From Botryosphaeria dothidea (taxonomy: Eukaryota; Ascomycota; Dothideomycetes; Botryosphaeriales; Botryosphaeriaceae), in the NCBI GenBank assembly GCA_011503125.2, contig WWBZ02000040.1:1054001-1118000 (forward strand): 64,000 bases of DNA. Reading direction: 5' to 3'. Positions within the stretch are counted from its first letter, which is position 1; every line of letters starts with the position of its first letter. A model generated the notes under the pieces. It saw only the letters and a program-made list of their open reading frames with translations, searched no databases and was not told the origin of the DNA. Positions 1-9,070 of the stretch are shown one piece after another. A program made the translations under genes and the position numbers.

Positions 1-535
1 GAACATGGCGTCTCGCCAGGATCAACCGATCGAGAACTTCAAGCTCTTCGAAGCTTTTGTAGATACTCTCAAGCTGTTCCTGGACGGTCCGCAAGTACAC
101 GAGGTGATAGGTCGGGTCAAAATCAGAGCGCTCTACAGCTTTGTACGAAAGCCGGAGGGCTTCTTCCAGGTCTTCCCGCTTTTTGGAGTAGCCGAATCTA
201 TCTTTGAGAACTCCAGCAAGCAAGCAGCAGACGAACGGTCTCTCGAAGTGGGAACCTGGCGCCTCTTCCAGCCATGTATTAAATAAATACACTGATCGCT
301 CAAGATCCACCGGAACACCATCCCGGACATCGCCTCGCCGGGAGATGGAGTGCGCGAGCATCCAGGCCATTTTTAGATACTTTTCCGAACCTTTAGGAGA
401 ACGACGTACTACTGTGTCGGCATTTTCGATGGCGGACTCCAAGGTGTTCCGGCTTCCATCGCTGTTACATATACGCACGGACTGTGCCCCGGATCCTCGT
501 CCGCAGCTGCCCTGTTGCAGTCCGTTACCACCTGT
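1..535 (-). CDS. TPR-type repeat protein, partial (runs off left edge)
   Basis: On the minus strand an open frame begins just after a TAA at about 538-536 and continues off the window without a stop. It reads as two helical repeats of the fungal NB/CHAT-associated TPR type. One repeat contains LESAIENADTVVRRSP, and the next contains KREDLEEALRLSYKAVE followed by a QLESIYKSFEELEVL helix. This resembles the LEEAIRLAREAVE pattern of tetratricopeptide arrays in fungal STAND and CHAT proteins. No initiator ATG lies in the first 50 codons. A CAG acceptor-like site at about 533-535 on the minus strand suggests this is an internal exon. The function cannot be stated. By family it would be a protein-interaction scaffold. 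It could equally be a surviving piece of a broken gene, because the adjacent DNA is decayed. Confidence 0.5.
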
Positions 536-1589
536 TTACCTCCCGACAGGCTTTAGATAAACCCGTTTAAGTGGGTTTTTCACCAATCTCGGCGCGGCTT
601 GGCGCCGTTTTAATAACGACCTCCTGGCGGGTGCCCGCCGGCGTCCGCTATACGGCTGGCAACCGGCCGCGAGTGCCCGGTATTTGTATATACGTCGTTA
701 TGGTGTTTGTTTTGGTGTTTATTAACACCTGCTTATAAGCGGACTAGCGCGCGCCACTGCGTGAGTCAAAATTACGAAACTATCGTACGGTTCGCGTGCA
801 ATCAGACACCTCTTTTGATGAAATAAGCACCCCTCAACAGGGGTGTGCTTATCTTAGCGAATTAGCTGTCTAATTGCGCACAAAGAGGCACTAATCCGCA
901 AGGGGTGCCAACCACATGGAACATGCCCCACCTAATTTCCACAGCTGAAACCTGCTATGACTCAGCATTGCCTATTCACTTTCTTACCTTTCCATCTTTG
1001 CCTTTTTTTTTTGAACTTCTTCGTTGGCAAAGTATCGTTTTAGAAATCCGGTCCTCTCCTTCCCAGACTCCATCAATTTTTGCTGCTATATGCGCCAGGT
1101 AGGTTGATGTCAGCGCCATCTCCGTCGTTCAGCTGTCCGATAGAGGGTATCGTCCTTGTGTGGACAGTACGTCTTGGACGTCAAAGGAGCGAAAGAACAC
1201 ATTGTGAGACTATCTAACGAGGTTTAATATCTTTGGGATGCTTCGAAATCTTATAGCAGTTGGTTGAGCGGGGCTCGACAAGCTCCATTGACACGATCGG
1301 GAAGCTTTAACCATGCATCCGTGAGTGTAAGTCGCGGCGTTCCAGGTTGACCGATCAAACTCAATCCGGGGCATGGGCGCAATACGATGAAGAATGTCAG
1401 GCTACGCGCACTTACTTGGCCCTTTCGAGGTAGGGAAGTCGGTAAAGTCGTAGATGCTCTCGAGAGATAGAAGACAAAAATTTCTTCCGCTTTCAATGAT
1501 CCGTTTCGCGAATGACCGGAGCTAATAGTTTCTAGCGCAAATGAGAAAGTGACTAAGTAGAACCAACTGATCGAGAGGCTTGCATTTAC
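536..1589. other. Intergenic, hairpin-rich, no gene seen
   Basis: No coding frame is supported. The stretch has several small inverted repeats: an 8-nt ATAACGAC arm at 613-620 paired with GTCGTTAT at 694-701, a GGCGGG/CCCGCC hairpin near 627-640, and a strong stem at 823-852. The part from about 1250 onward may be eroded sequence upstream of the NLR relic, but I could not align it convincingly. Confidence 0.5.
823..852. repeat. Imperfect palindrome (foldback)
   Basis: The arms ATAAGCAC-CCCT and AGGGGTGTGCTTAT pair around a CAAC loop, with a 2-nt bulge. The palindrome is nested inside longer, weaker inverted arms: CACCTCTTT near 807-815 against AAAGAGG near 881-887, and GTGCAATCAGAC against GTCTAATTGCGCAC. 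This looks like the fold of a small inverted-repeat element or transposon end. No target duplication was identified. Confidence 0.5.
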
Positions 1590-2790
1590 CGAGGGCACTA
1601 GGTTCGACTTGTCGCTCTAGGAGCAGAAGCCTACCTGTCTGCAGCATACTCGAGTCTATCTGCTCCATAGGATTGAGCGGTGAAGTACAGAGCCTTCTGC
1701 TCCTGGTATATTTTAGTTAAGGGGGATGGCGGAAATCAACAGTCGCCCATACGGTTGCGAGGACGCCCGCTGGTAAGAAAAGCCTGGGAGCAAACTTCTC
1801 GCGAGGTCAAGCAGATCTATCCAGCGCTCAAAAAGTTTCCACTACCATCGCTTCTCAGATAGCGAGCGCGGTACCCTCTCCAGCAAGCACAGCATTCTGG
1901 CCGGATGGTCCAAGCAGGACGACAATTAGATATTAACCAAGAGCGTAGATAAACTTTTCATCCATGCTACAAGCGTCTACCGTTTTCTGCGAAGCTCCAG
2001 GCCTTAATCTCGCGTAGACCGCTTGGCCCCATTCCTTTCAGGAAGCCCTACTTCCAACTCGCCCAGTAGAGAGTTCGAAAGTATCTACATTTAGTTCATT
2101 GGACACGCAATCGTTGGGAGCAGCGATATGGAAGAGTGCAAAGAGCGTACCAGGACAGTCCAGATCCATTTGCGGCCGGCTGATTCTAACTTTGGCTAGG
2201 TTACTAGCGCTACGAGAAGAGCAAGCCAAAGCAATTCTCCAATCTGCAGGCAATCATCGACATGCCTGAAGACCGTACTACTGCGGTGCAGCTCCTTCAC
2301 ACCTCCTTGCGCGATCTTCTTCTCGGTCGGCAGCGCTGCTGCGATCCGGCATTCTGGATCGACCAATGATTTTGGCATAAGAAATTGTTCGCCAGCTGCC
2401 TCCGCGTTATATATGAGCACCTCCATAGAAAGTATCCGTGGCTTTTCACACCCTGGAGTCCTGATGGCTCAGGTTATTAGGGGGGAAAGTTGACGAGGCT
2501 ATCCATTATCACCCGCAATACGCATGCCGTTACCGGGTAAACCATCTACAAGGCTACAAGGTGGAGCTTTACAGCTTGGAAATGGCTCATAGAATCGTTG
2601 GGAAGCACGTTTTATATTGGTTTAAGGCCTTGAGCCTACTTGGTCTAATGTCGGAAGTTGTTATTTCCGTTGAACGGCTAAGAGCCTTTTTTTCGGTATT
2701 TCCGCACGGCACTAGTAGTTGTGCAGCTTTACTGACCGCATGGGATCTGTTACGGACATTTATTTGTATATATATTTGTTGAAGCACGAT
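1590..2790 (+). pseudogene. Decayed NACHT-type NLR (STAND NTPase) relic
   Basis: Read across several frames, the plus strand keeps the order of a fungal NACHT protein. A pre-NACHT segment EQKPTCLQHTRVYLL lies near 1620-1665. It is followed by a P-loop remnant ending KSTVAHTVAR (about 1733-1763) and then SLGANFSRGQADLSSAQK and TTIASQIASAVP, matching the usual GASFFFSRG..D.S.A..F.TTIA.QLA motif. Further on are VDKLFIHATSVYRFLR (about 1950-2000), LARLLALREEQAKAILQSAG (about 2196-2250), QLLHTSLRDLLLGRQRCCDP with FWIDQ (about 2290-2370), and KHVLYWFKALSLLGLMSE (about 2600-2655). Stops (for example TAA after 1935 and TGA at about 2368) and frameshifts (for example near 2250) separate the pieces. 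It is therefore a dead gene whose ancestor was an NLR-like immune or incompatibility receptor. Confidence 0.75.
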
Positions 2791-3208
2791 CAGTCATCAC
2801 GCTGGTCATTGCTGTACCCTTTGTCAATTGGTTGGCAGCAGGTTGGCGCAATGCCTTATGGGTTCTATCGAAACACAACACTTTTGGACGCTCGTAATAG
2901 GATCTTGGTTCTTGCAGCGCTTCATATACGGGCGTTCTACTTTTATGGATAAAGACCCTGGGTGTCCTAGGGTTCGCCCCTCGTGAACTGCCATCCATTT
3001 GTAGCGTACATTTGCTGCTAGCCTAGACTATTACGGCCATACCCATCCCTCTTCCTAAACCGACCATAGTTTAACTTAGCGATGAGATCGCACTCCGACA
3101 CTAGCTATTTAATGCCGATTATCAGTAGACGCCAACTGTAGATATGGAGAAACGTACTGAAGAGCAGCATATTGGCCGCCCTGGAAATTCGAATCAATGT
3201 TAATACAT
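2791..3208. other. Intergenic, nothing supported
   Basis: Short open frames on both strands overlap each other and show no motif. This may be the eroded 3' end of the NLR relic. Confidence 0.4.
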
Positions 3209-3600
3209 TCATGCAGAAATCCAGGCTTGTAAGTATTCCCCGACATTGTGGGGCATAATGGCTCCGACGGAAAGGGTGACTTTTCCCAAATGTGGACTCT
3301 TCAATGTGAGCGCGTTGAAAATTACTTAGGATTCTTCTACTTACGGAGGAAATCACCATTTGTACGGTGCCATATGTAAGACTGCCAGTCGGGTACCATG
3401 TTATAACATCTCTGGTCAGTTTTTAGGGTAATGGGATCAATCCTGGACCCCGAACAGCCCCGAGCATTGTAGAAATTAATATGGCCACCGTCTCCGCTCG
3501 AGTCAACCTCTCTACCGTCCCACTGCCCATAGACAACTTGAAGAATAAGTAGGGGAAAGGCTGTAAGAGTATAGCTGAGCATTCTTTTTTGTACAGACAA
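3209..3600 (-). CDS. Candidate small secreted protein (one intron)
   Basis: The first exon begins at 3600, with a second in-frame ATG seven codons later (MLSYTLTAFPLLILQ), and encodes a hydrophobic signal peptide ending near VVYGQ. A mature region follows with GGHINFYNARGCSG, DQRCYNMVPDWQSYIWHRTNGDF and only two cysteines. A GTAAGT donor follows the CTCC at about 3349. Downstream the same strand carries a plausible terminal exon reading GAIMPHNVGEYLQAWISA to a TGA at 3211-3209. The acceptor that would join these frames cleanly is not a strong one. The best candidate is AAAAG near 3285. Either the splice model or the gene itself may therefore be damaged. I do not recognise the family. The length and signal peptide suggest a secreted, effector-like protein. 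Confidence 0.4.
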
Positions 3601-3842
3601 AGTAGCTTGTGGAAAGTCGGTTTAAGGGATTGGAAATGCGAGAAATACTACTACTATAATATATATGAAATCGTAGAGGAAGTCTTCACTAGAAACTTAA
3701 TTAAAAGCTGTTCCAGTTTTGGTAGATAACTGGGCTAAAATGCGCAGCATATCCTTGCGTGCCTAGGGAGAGAAAACGAAGATGTAGAAGACTCTAATTT
3801 CTGAAGGTAGTAACTATTGTGGCTTAAATACATGACTGTTGG
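3601..3842. other. AT-rich spacer
   Basis: AT-rich sequence upstream of the small secreted protein gene, with no gene seen. A TATA-like stretch, TATAATATATATG, lies near 3655-3667 on the side expected for the minus-strand gene. Confidence 0.35.
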
Positions 3843-3930
3843 GTACAAATTGGGTAGAAGTTGGGTAGATATTAGGTAGACATTGGGTAGTAAGTAGGGA
3901 GTACGGAGCAGGTTGGGTAGCAGGTAGGTG
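3843..3930. repeat. Minisatellite of GGGTAG-containing units
   Basis: About seven imperfect units of roughly 10-11 bp, each with a core of TTGGGTAG or TTAGGTAG, start near 3850, 3860, 3871, 3882, 3893, 3911 and 3921. The core resembles a drifted short tandem repeat. It is not a TTAGGG telomere array. Confidence 0.6.
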
Positions 3931-4037
3931 CCTAAATTGCCACCGTATGCCTAAGTGATGCCTAAACCGTTACAAAAGCCTACTTCCTTCACCTAATTTT
4001 ATTTGTTAAGACTTACTATTTATAAAAATAAGCGAAG

Positions 4038-4298
4038 GGTTATGTTGGATTTGAGAGTGAAGAGTTGTGAGGTCAGAAAAGAGAGTAGATTCTGCCTATC
4101 TCCTAAGAGGGAGGTCGGTAGGCTTGCTTATATATATAAAAGAGTGTTTGAATAACCGAGGAGAATAGAAGCCGATGTTAATATCCGAAGCTTGTGAATA
4201 TGAGGAGTAGTGAGGAGGTGGCAAAGAGTAACTACTGATCTTGATGCCCGAAAGAATGTGATGCCTAACATAGTAGGGCAAAATAGTCTGACAGGTTA
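4038..4298. mobile_element. Solo LTR, copy A, with 5-bp target duplication
   Basis: The element at 4043-4293 (251 bp) begins TGTTGGATTTGAG and ends TAGTCTGACA, the TG...CA termini of a retrotransposon LTR. It is flanked on both sides by the 5-mer GGTTA (4038-4042 and 4294-4298), a perfect target-site duplication. A related copy with its own duplication lies at 16753-16994. No internal retroelement domain adjoins it. It is therefore a solo LTR left by recombination between two LTRs. Several G-to-A and C-to-T differences from copy B make this copy more AT-rich, compatible with mild RIP. Confidence 0.9.
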
Positions 4299-4554
4299 CG
4301 ATACTAGAAAGTTATTTTTTATTTTTTATTTTATTTATTTAGTTTTACGTCCTTTTTTCAGCCTATGACTATTAAAGACGGAGTTTTCTAGAACTCGTAG
4401 CTATAGAAGGGTAATACCTCTTTTTGGTAAAGGTGGGCAATTTAGGTACTATAAACGGTATGGCGTCTATCGCCTAAACAGGCTAGTAGCCAAAGGAAAT
4501 AAAGGAGAAATAGATATAAGGAAAGTAAAAGAAAATACGGTAGGTATACGTTTA

Positions 4555-4835
4555 TTTAGAGCTCCGCCGAGCTATTTTCTAGATACCATCTCCGTGTAGA
4601 TATCTTTGTTTATTTTAGAAAATCTAGCGTACTAGATATTCCTTTTGTCGAGGTAAGAAGCTCCTTTAGGTCTAGATGGTCTCTTCTAAGTATATCCTTT
4701 ATACTCCTTCTTTCGTAGGAGTATTTTGGGCATTTTAGTAAGAGATGTCTAGGTGTTTGTTTTGCTGTGTTCGTGCATGGGCACCTATCGGTTTCGGCGT
4801 GTTTAAACCTAAAGAGATAGGATCTTACTAGAAAG
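4555..4835 (-). mobile_element. LINE (Tad-like) C-terminal fragment with zinc knuckle
   Basis: Reading minus from about 4835, one frame gives VRSYLFRFKHAETDRCPC, then TPRHLLLKCPKYS, and ends SSTLDFLK, a stop codon, TKISTRRWYLE. This is the C-x-C...H...C knuckle and tail seen after the RNase H domain of fungal non-LTR retrotransposons, where the usual text is LRTG..GL..YL followed by C.CG...T..H.LL.CP.Y. At least one in-frame stop (TAA before TKIS) and the AT-rich context mark it as a dead fragment. It lies on the opposite strand from the RNase H fragment at 5452-5840. Confidence 0.75.
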
Positions 4836-5451
4836 TTAAAAAAAGAGGAGAGAGAAGATCTTTACTTTCGGTCCAACGGATCACTTACCTACTATAGAGG
4901 TCCTAATTTTTAGATTATAAACTCTCTTTCAACTAACTTAGAAACTTATAATTTAACTACCTTTCTATTGAATTAAATCCTAAGTGTATATATCACGACA
5001 CCAGCAGGAGGGAGCGGGGGAAGTCTGCCGTAAACGGCTCCACTCCCTAGAAAAGGCTCTGCCCTCTCGGAACGGAGAATCCACAGTCCTGATCACGCCC
5101 CCAGCACCAGAAGGCTCACCCACGATCCCACGCACTAACTAGGGATCACTTGGATTACTGGATCACGGTGAGCCACCCAATGAGCCACCGTGATCCAGCC
5201 AGCATATTTATGTATATAGACCACACTCGTTTACAGTAGATAGGACCCTCGTGGTCAACTTGTCAATTGATTCCTACCCATACCTTGTGCGAACCTCCCC
5301 TGCCTACTGCAACGGCCCCCAGAAAGCCCGAGCTACCCGACGATACGCCTATCCTCCCCCAGACCGAGCTTCGGCGTAACAGATTCGTCTAGAACCTCTC
5401 CATGTAAGCAACACAGCGGCCCTCATGTAGAAAACTCGGGAGGGGCCGGGT
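4836..5451. other. AT-rich then GC-rich decayed repeat DNA
   Basis: No gene. A perfect 13-nt inverted repeat, CTGGATCACGGTG at 5158-5170 and CACCGTGATCCAG at 5186-5198, forms a hairpin with a 15-nt loop. The last 100 bp before 5452 probably belong to the LINE fragment that follows. Confidence 0.5.
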
Positions 5452-5840
5452 ACTAAAATTTTCACTGACGCGACGAAGTCCAAAGATCAGCTAGGAGCAG
5501 CAGCAGTAACTCTCAACCAAGCGCAAAGATCTCACAGGAAAGCCCAGAAGGGAGTAGGCTCTGGAAACTACTACAGCATCGGCGCTGCGAAACTCATCGC
5601 CATTAACCCCGGGATGGAACTTGCGGCCGAACAGCACCTAGAAACAAGCAGGCAGGAACCGAGTGCTTACACAATCTGTAGCGACTCCAAGGCAGCCCTC
5701 CAGGCACTAGCCAACCCCCACAGGCGGAAATCCAGGGCAGAGCATAGTGAAGTCCATCCTAACAACAGCTCAAGTCCTAAAGGAGAGTCTTCAGATAACC
5801 TTCACCTTCCAATGGGTACCAAGCAAGCCTAGTGGAGTAT
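5452..5840 (+). mobile_element. LINE (Tad-like) RNase H domain fragment, frameshifted
   Basis: One plus-strand frame reads TKIFTDATKSKDQLGAAAV, then YYSIGAAKLIAI, MELAAEQHLE and SAYTICSDSKAALQALANP. These are the Asp and Glu motifs of the RNase H domain at the end of fungal Tad/I-clade LINE polyproteins. Near 5725 a one-base frameshift moves the rest (GQSIVKSILTTAQVLKE, ITFTFQWVPS) into another frame, and the expected GN.AD motif is not found. The element is a truncated, inactive copy. Confidence 0.8.
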
Positions 5841-6061
5841 TCTTTTCATCGGGATGACGAGTGCTCTCGGAGCTTACCGTATGGCTCGTGCCCAGGAGTA
5901 CGAGATGCAGAATATCTGAGCTATAGACACTGGCAACAACCGTGGCCGAACCGCCTCTTCAACTCGTACGCGGGGTGTCAATATCACAACTTCCTATCCA
6001 ATCTCTTCTAATTTCTCATCAATCTCTACAATCTCAGAATTCTTCCCCCGTCTGCCGTCAC

Positions 6062-8143
6062 TCAAACCACCTCCCACCACTTCTCATGCAAATCTCGCAA
6101 ATCAATCTCCTCGGGCACCTTCAACCAACTCAACAAATCACTTTCCGGATCCTGCTCCTTCCTCGTCCGCCCATTCCCCAAATACGCAAACCGATTCCGC
6201 CTCTCCGCACCCTCGCCATACCCCCACTCCCAATCCTCCCACCGCGGCTCCTGCCTCACGAACGTCAGGTGCGCGCCGCTCCCCGGCCACACGCCGTGCA
6301 CGCGGGCCCCCGGATTAGCGCCGTTGTACCAGCTCTTGCAGTTCTGCGAGAAGACCGTCTGCGGGAAGAACGCGTCGCAGTAGTCGATGAAGTCGTCCGT
6401 AGCCGCGCGCGACGGCACGGCGGTGGCGATGTGCTGGCGCGACACCTTGCGCAGCAGGCGGGCGACGTACGCGGTCTGGACCTCGACGCCGTGCGGGACA
6501 GTGCCGGCGACGGCGCCGGCGTTGGGGCCATAGAGGAAGAGCAGGTTGGAGAAGCCGGGGACGCCGAGCCCCAGGTACGAGTAGGGGAAGCCGAACTTGC
6601 CGCCGGGCTTCCAGTCGCGGGAGAGGTCGAGGTCGCCGGAGACGATGGGGAAGGGCGGCGCGAAGGAGACGTTGGCACCGGTGGAGCAGATGACGGCGTC
6701 GACGGCGCGGTGGACGCCGTCGGTGGTTTCGATGCCGGTTTCGGTGAAGTGCTTGATCGGAGTGCGGATGAAGTTGACGTTGTCCTTTGCGAGGGCTTCG
6801 AGGTAGCCCGGGCCTGGCGTCAGGCGGCGGCAGTACGGGCTGAAGGCCGGGAGGAGCTGGTCGAGGAGCTCGGGCTTGTCCTTGACGCGCTGCGCCATCA
6901 GGTTGGTGAAGGTCTCGCGCGCCGTTTTGTTTTCCTTGCTGTCTTTGAAGACGGAGTTGAAGCGCCGCCAGTAGGTCTCCTCGAGCGCTTTGCGGTAGGC
7001 GAGGTACTTTTGCGGGTCTTTGAATTCTTCGAGCTGTTCGGGGGAGAAGGGCATGGCTTCGGCTTGGCGATCACGGCCGCCGAGAGAGCCGGCGATCCAG
7101 GTTGGTGAGCGAGCATAGTGGTCGAGGTGCTTGACAATCTTCTGGAGCTCGGGGACGACCTGGATGCCGCTGGCGCCGTTGCCGATGACGGCTACGGTTT
7201 TGCCGGTGGCATCGAAGGATGGGTCCCAGTTGGAGGAGTGGCGGAGGACGCCTTTGTAATTCTCGATTCCAGGGTAGTCTGGTATCTGTGCAAAAATTCA
7301 GCGGGACGATAACCACAGGAACGGACCCCTATTTGCCGTACCTTCCAAGCATTGAAGTGGCCGATGGCGGGTATCAAGAAATCAAAGAACTCTTCCCTAA
7401 CTTCTTGGGTGTCAACTTTTTCCAGGGTCAACTTCCATTGACTCCGTGAGGGGTCCCAGTCGGCTCTCTGGACCTTGGTCTTGAATTGAGTCTTTTCGTG
7501 AACGCCATACTTCCTTGCGATGCCTTGCCAGTAGTCCCTGATCTCGCCGCCCCTGGCGAATTCATCGGTCCAGTCGGTCTTGGGCTCGAAGGTGCTTTGG
7601 TATGCTATTGCGGGTACATCGCAGCGGACGCCAGGGTATACGTTCTCGTACCTTGGGAAGGATTAGAGAATGGGCATGATATTCGCGGGAAATTGAATGC
7701 GTACCATGTGCCGCCCTAAAACAGTCAGATGCCAAGTTCTTGAGGAATTCGGGAAAGGAAAATGCTCTCATACCACCTCGGCGTTTTTGTCGATCAGAGT
7801 GAGCTGTATTCCGGGAACTTTGTGGGGTAGTAAAGCTCCGGCCGTCACACCGGAGAGACCGGTGCCAATAATGGCAACCTGCTAATGTTCAGCGGTGTGA
7901 CTGCAGCAAGACAGCAAACAGATGCACCTTTAGCTTCTTAACATCATCAATGGGGCGGTCTTCAATCTGGAAGTCCGAAACGGTGCCGTCGGCTCTCTTG
8001 AGCTTGGGATAAGGCAAGTTGACGTCGTCAGACAGAGGAGGCGACACAGACACCTCGTCTACCGCAGCAGCATAAGCAGATTTCGGCTCAACCGGAAGAT
8101 GGCCATCACGAGCATCGGGAACGTAGACTTCGGTGGCGGCCAT
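6062..8143 (-). CDS. Flavin-containing Baeyer-Villiger-type monooxygenase
   Basis: Predicted 621-aa FAD/NADPH enzyme in five exons: 7928-8143, 7774-7878, 7705-7715, 7342-7651 and 6062-7285, all in frame. Motifs in order are VAIIGTGLSG (FAD Rossmann, about residue 73), GGTWYENVYPG (split by the 11-nt exon), the BVMO fingerprint YKGVLRHSSNWD (F/Y-x-G-x3-H-x3-W-D), GNGASG (NADPH Rossmann), and ICSTGAN near the C-terminal lobe. The family inserts one oxygen atom into ketones or oxidises heteroatoms. The substrate here is unknown. The start MAATEVYVPDARDG fits this class, in which a 60-70-residue leader precedes the first Rossmann fold. The C-terminus (WWEVV) lacks a peroxisomal signal. It lies divergent from BioB, 927 bp away. 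A link to biotin precursor supply is only an inference from position. Confidence 0.88.
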
Positions 8144-9070
8144 GGTGGAAAAATTCGATAATCTCTCTGGAGGAAAATTGCGGCGGGGCATGGCTATTGA
8201 CGTGTCTATATACAACAGCGGTGGCCATAGCTCCAAGAGTGGTGCGCACAAGAGGCACACAATCGACAAGGCTGCAGGAGTCATGCGACGGGCGGACGAA
8301 TAGCATTTCGCGAGAGCAAAGATGGTCGTGGGGTAGCTGTGGTTACAGGCGGATGATGTGATCGCAGGCCCGGATGGTGCTCACTTTAGCGTGTTCGACA
8401 AGCAATGGAGAGACGACGCTGCGAGTAAGCCGTGGTCTAGGTCGGCGGAGTTGCCGGAAACTGGTGGATGACGAGCTGGGAGATGCAGGCACATGGGGAT
8501 TTTTCATCTCGGGGTCCGATGGCGACAGCGACGACGGTCGGCATAAATGTCAACTGCCGGCTGCGCGCCAGTCTCGTGGGTCTGTGACACTGTCGCGCAT
8601 CGAACTCATCCCATCGATCACGGGACCGGGCCGCGTCGCGTCAAGGCGGAAAGAAGCGGCATCGGGAATCTTGGTGTTGAGGGGCTCTCCCTGCGTCCGA
8701 GGGTCAGGCCGAGGAGGAGCTTGGGCTTGGGGCTGCTGTCGGGCCCACACACGCCTGACAGCAGTGACGGAACGGCCAGCGGACAACATGACGACCGAAT
8801 GCGCTGGGCATAGCCTGAAATATGACCGACAGAGCTGCGACCTCCGAATCTCCATGTGGCATCTGCCAGCTGTCATCGGAGTCCGATGATGGTGACGGTG
8901 ACGCAGACGGAGCGGGTCTGAATTTAGGCTCTCAACAATCAAAGTACCCCGCCTGGATCGCCCGCTTGCCCTGAAACTGCCTCACGCCCATTGGCGCGCG
9001 CCAGCCAGTCACCAGCTGCTCAAAACGGCTGTCTTCCAACCTCCCCTCCACCTCACACCACAACCCTATC
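8144..9070. promoter_or_regulatory. Divergent intergenic region, monooxygenase / BioB
   Basis: A GC-rich 927-bp region between two outward-facing starts. Open frames on both strands here (for example 8374-8889) are compositional and show no motif. It presumably contains both promoters. No clear TATA box or known operator was identified. Confidence 0.45.

Noticed and set aside
3841..3930. Possible interstitial telomere array
   Set aside because: Units are TTGGGTAG/TTAGGTAG, not TTAGGG, and spacing varies. Kept only as a minisatellite.
5942..7108. 388-codon plus-strand open frame over the monooxygenase gene
   Set aside because: Antisense shadow of a GC-rich gene. The minus strand carries clear BVMO motifs, whereas this frame is Leu/Arg/Val low-complexity text.
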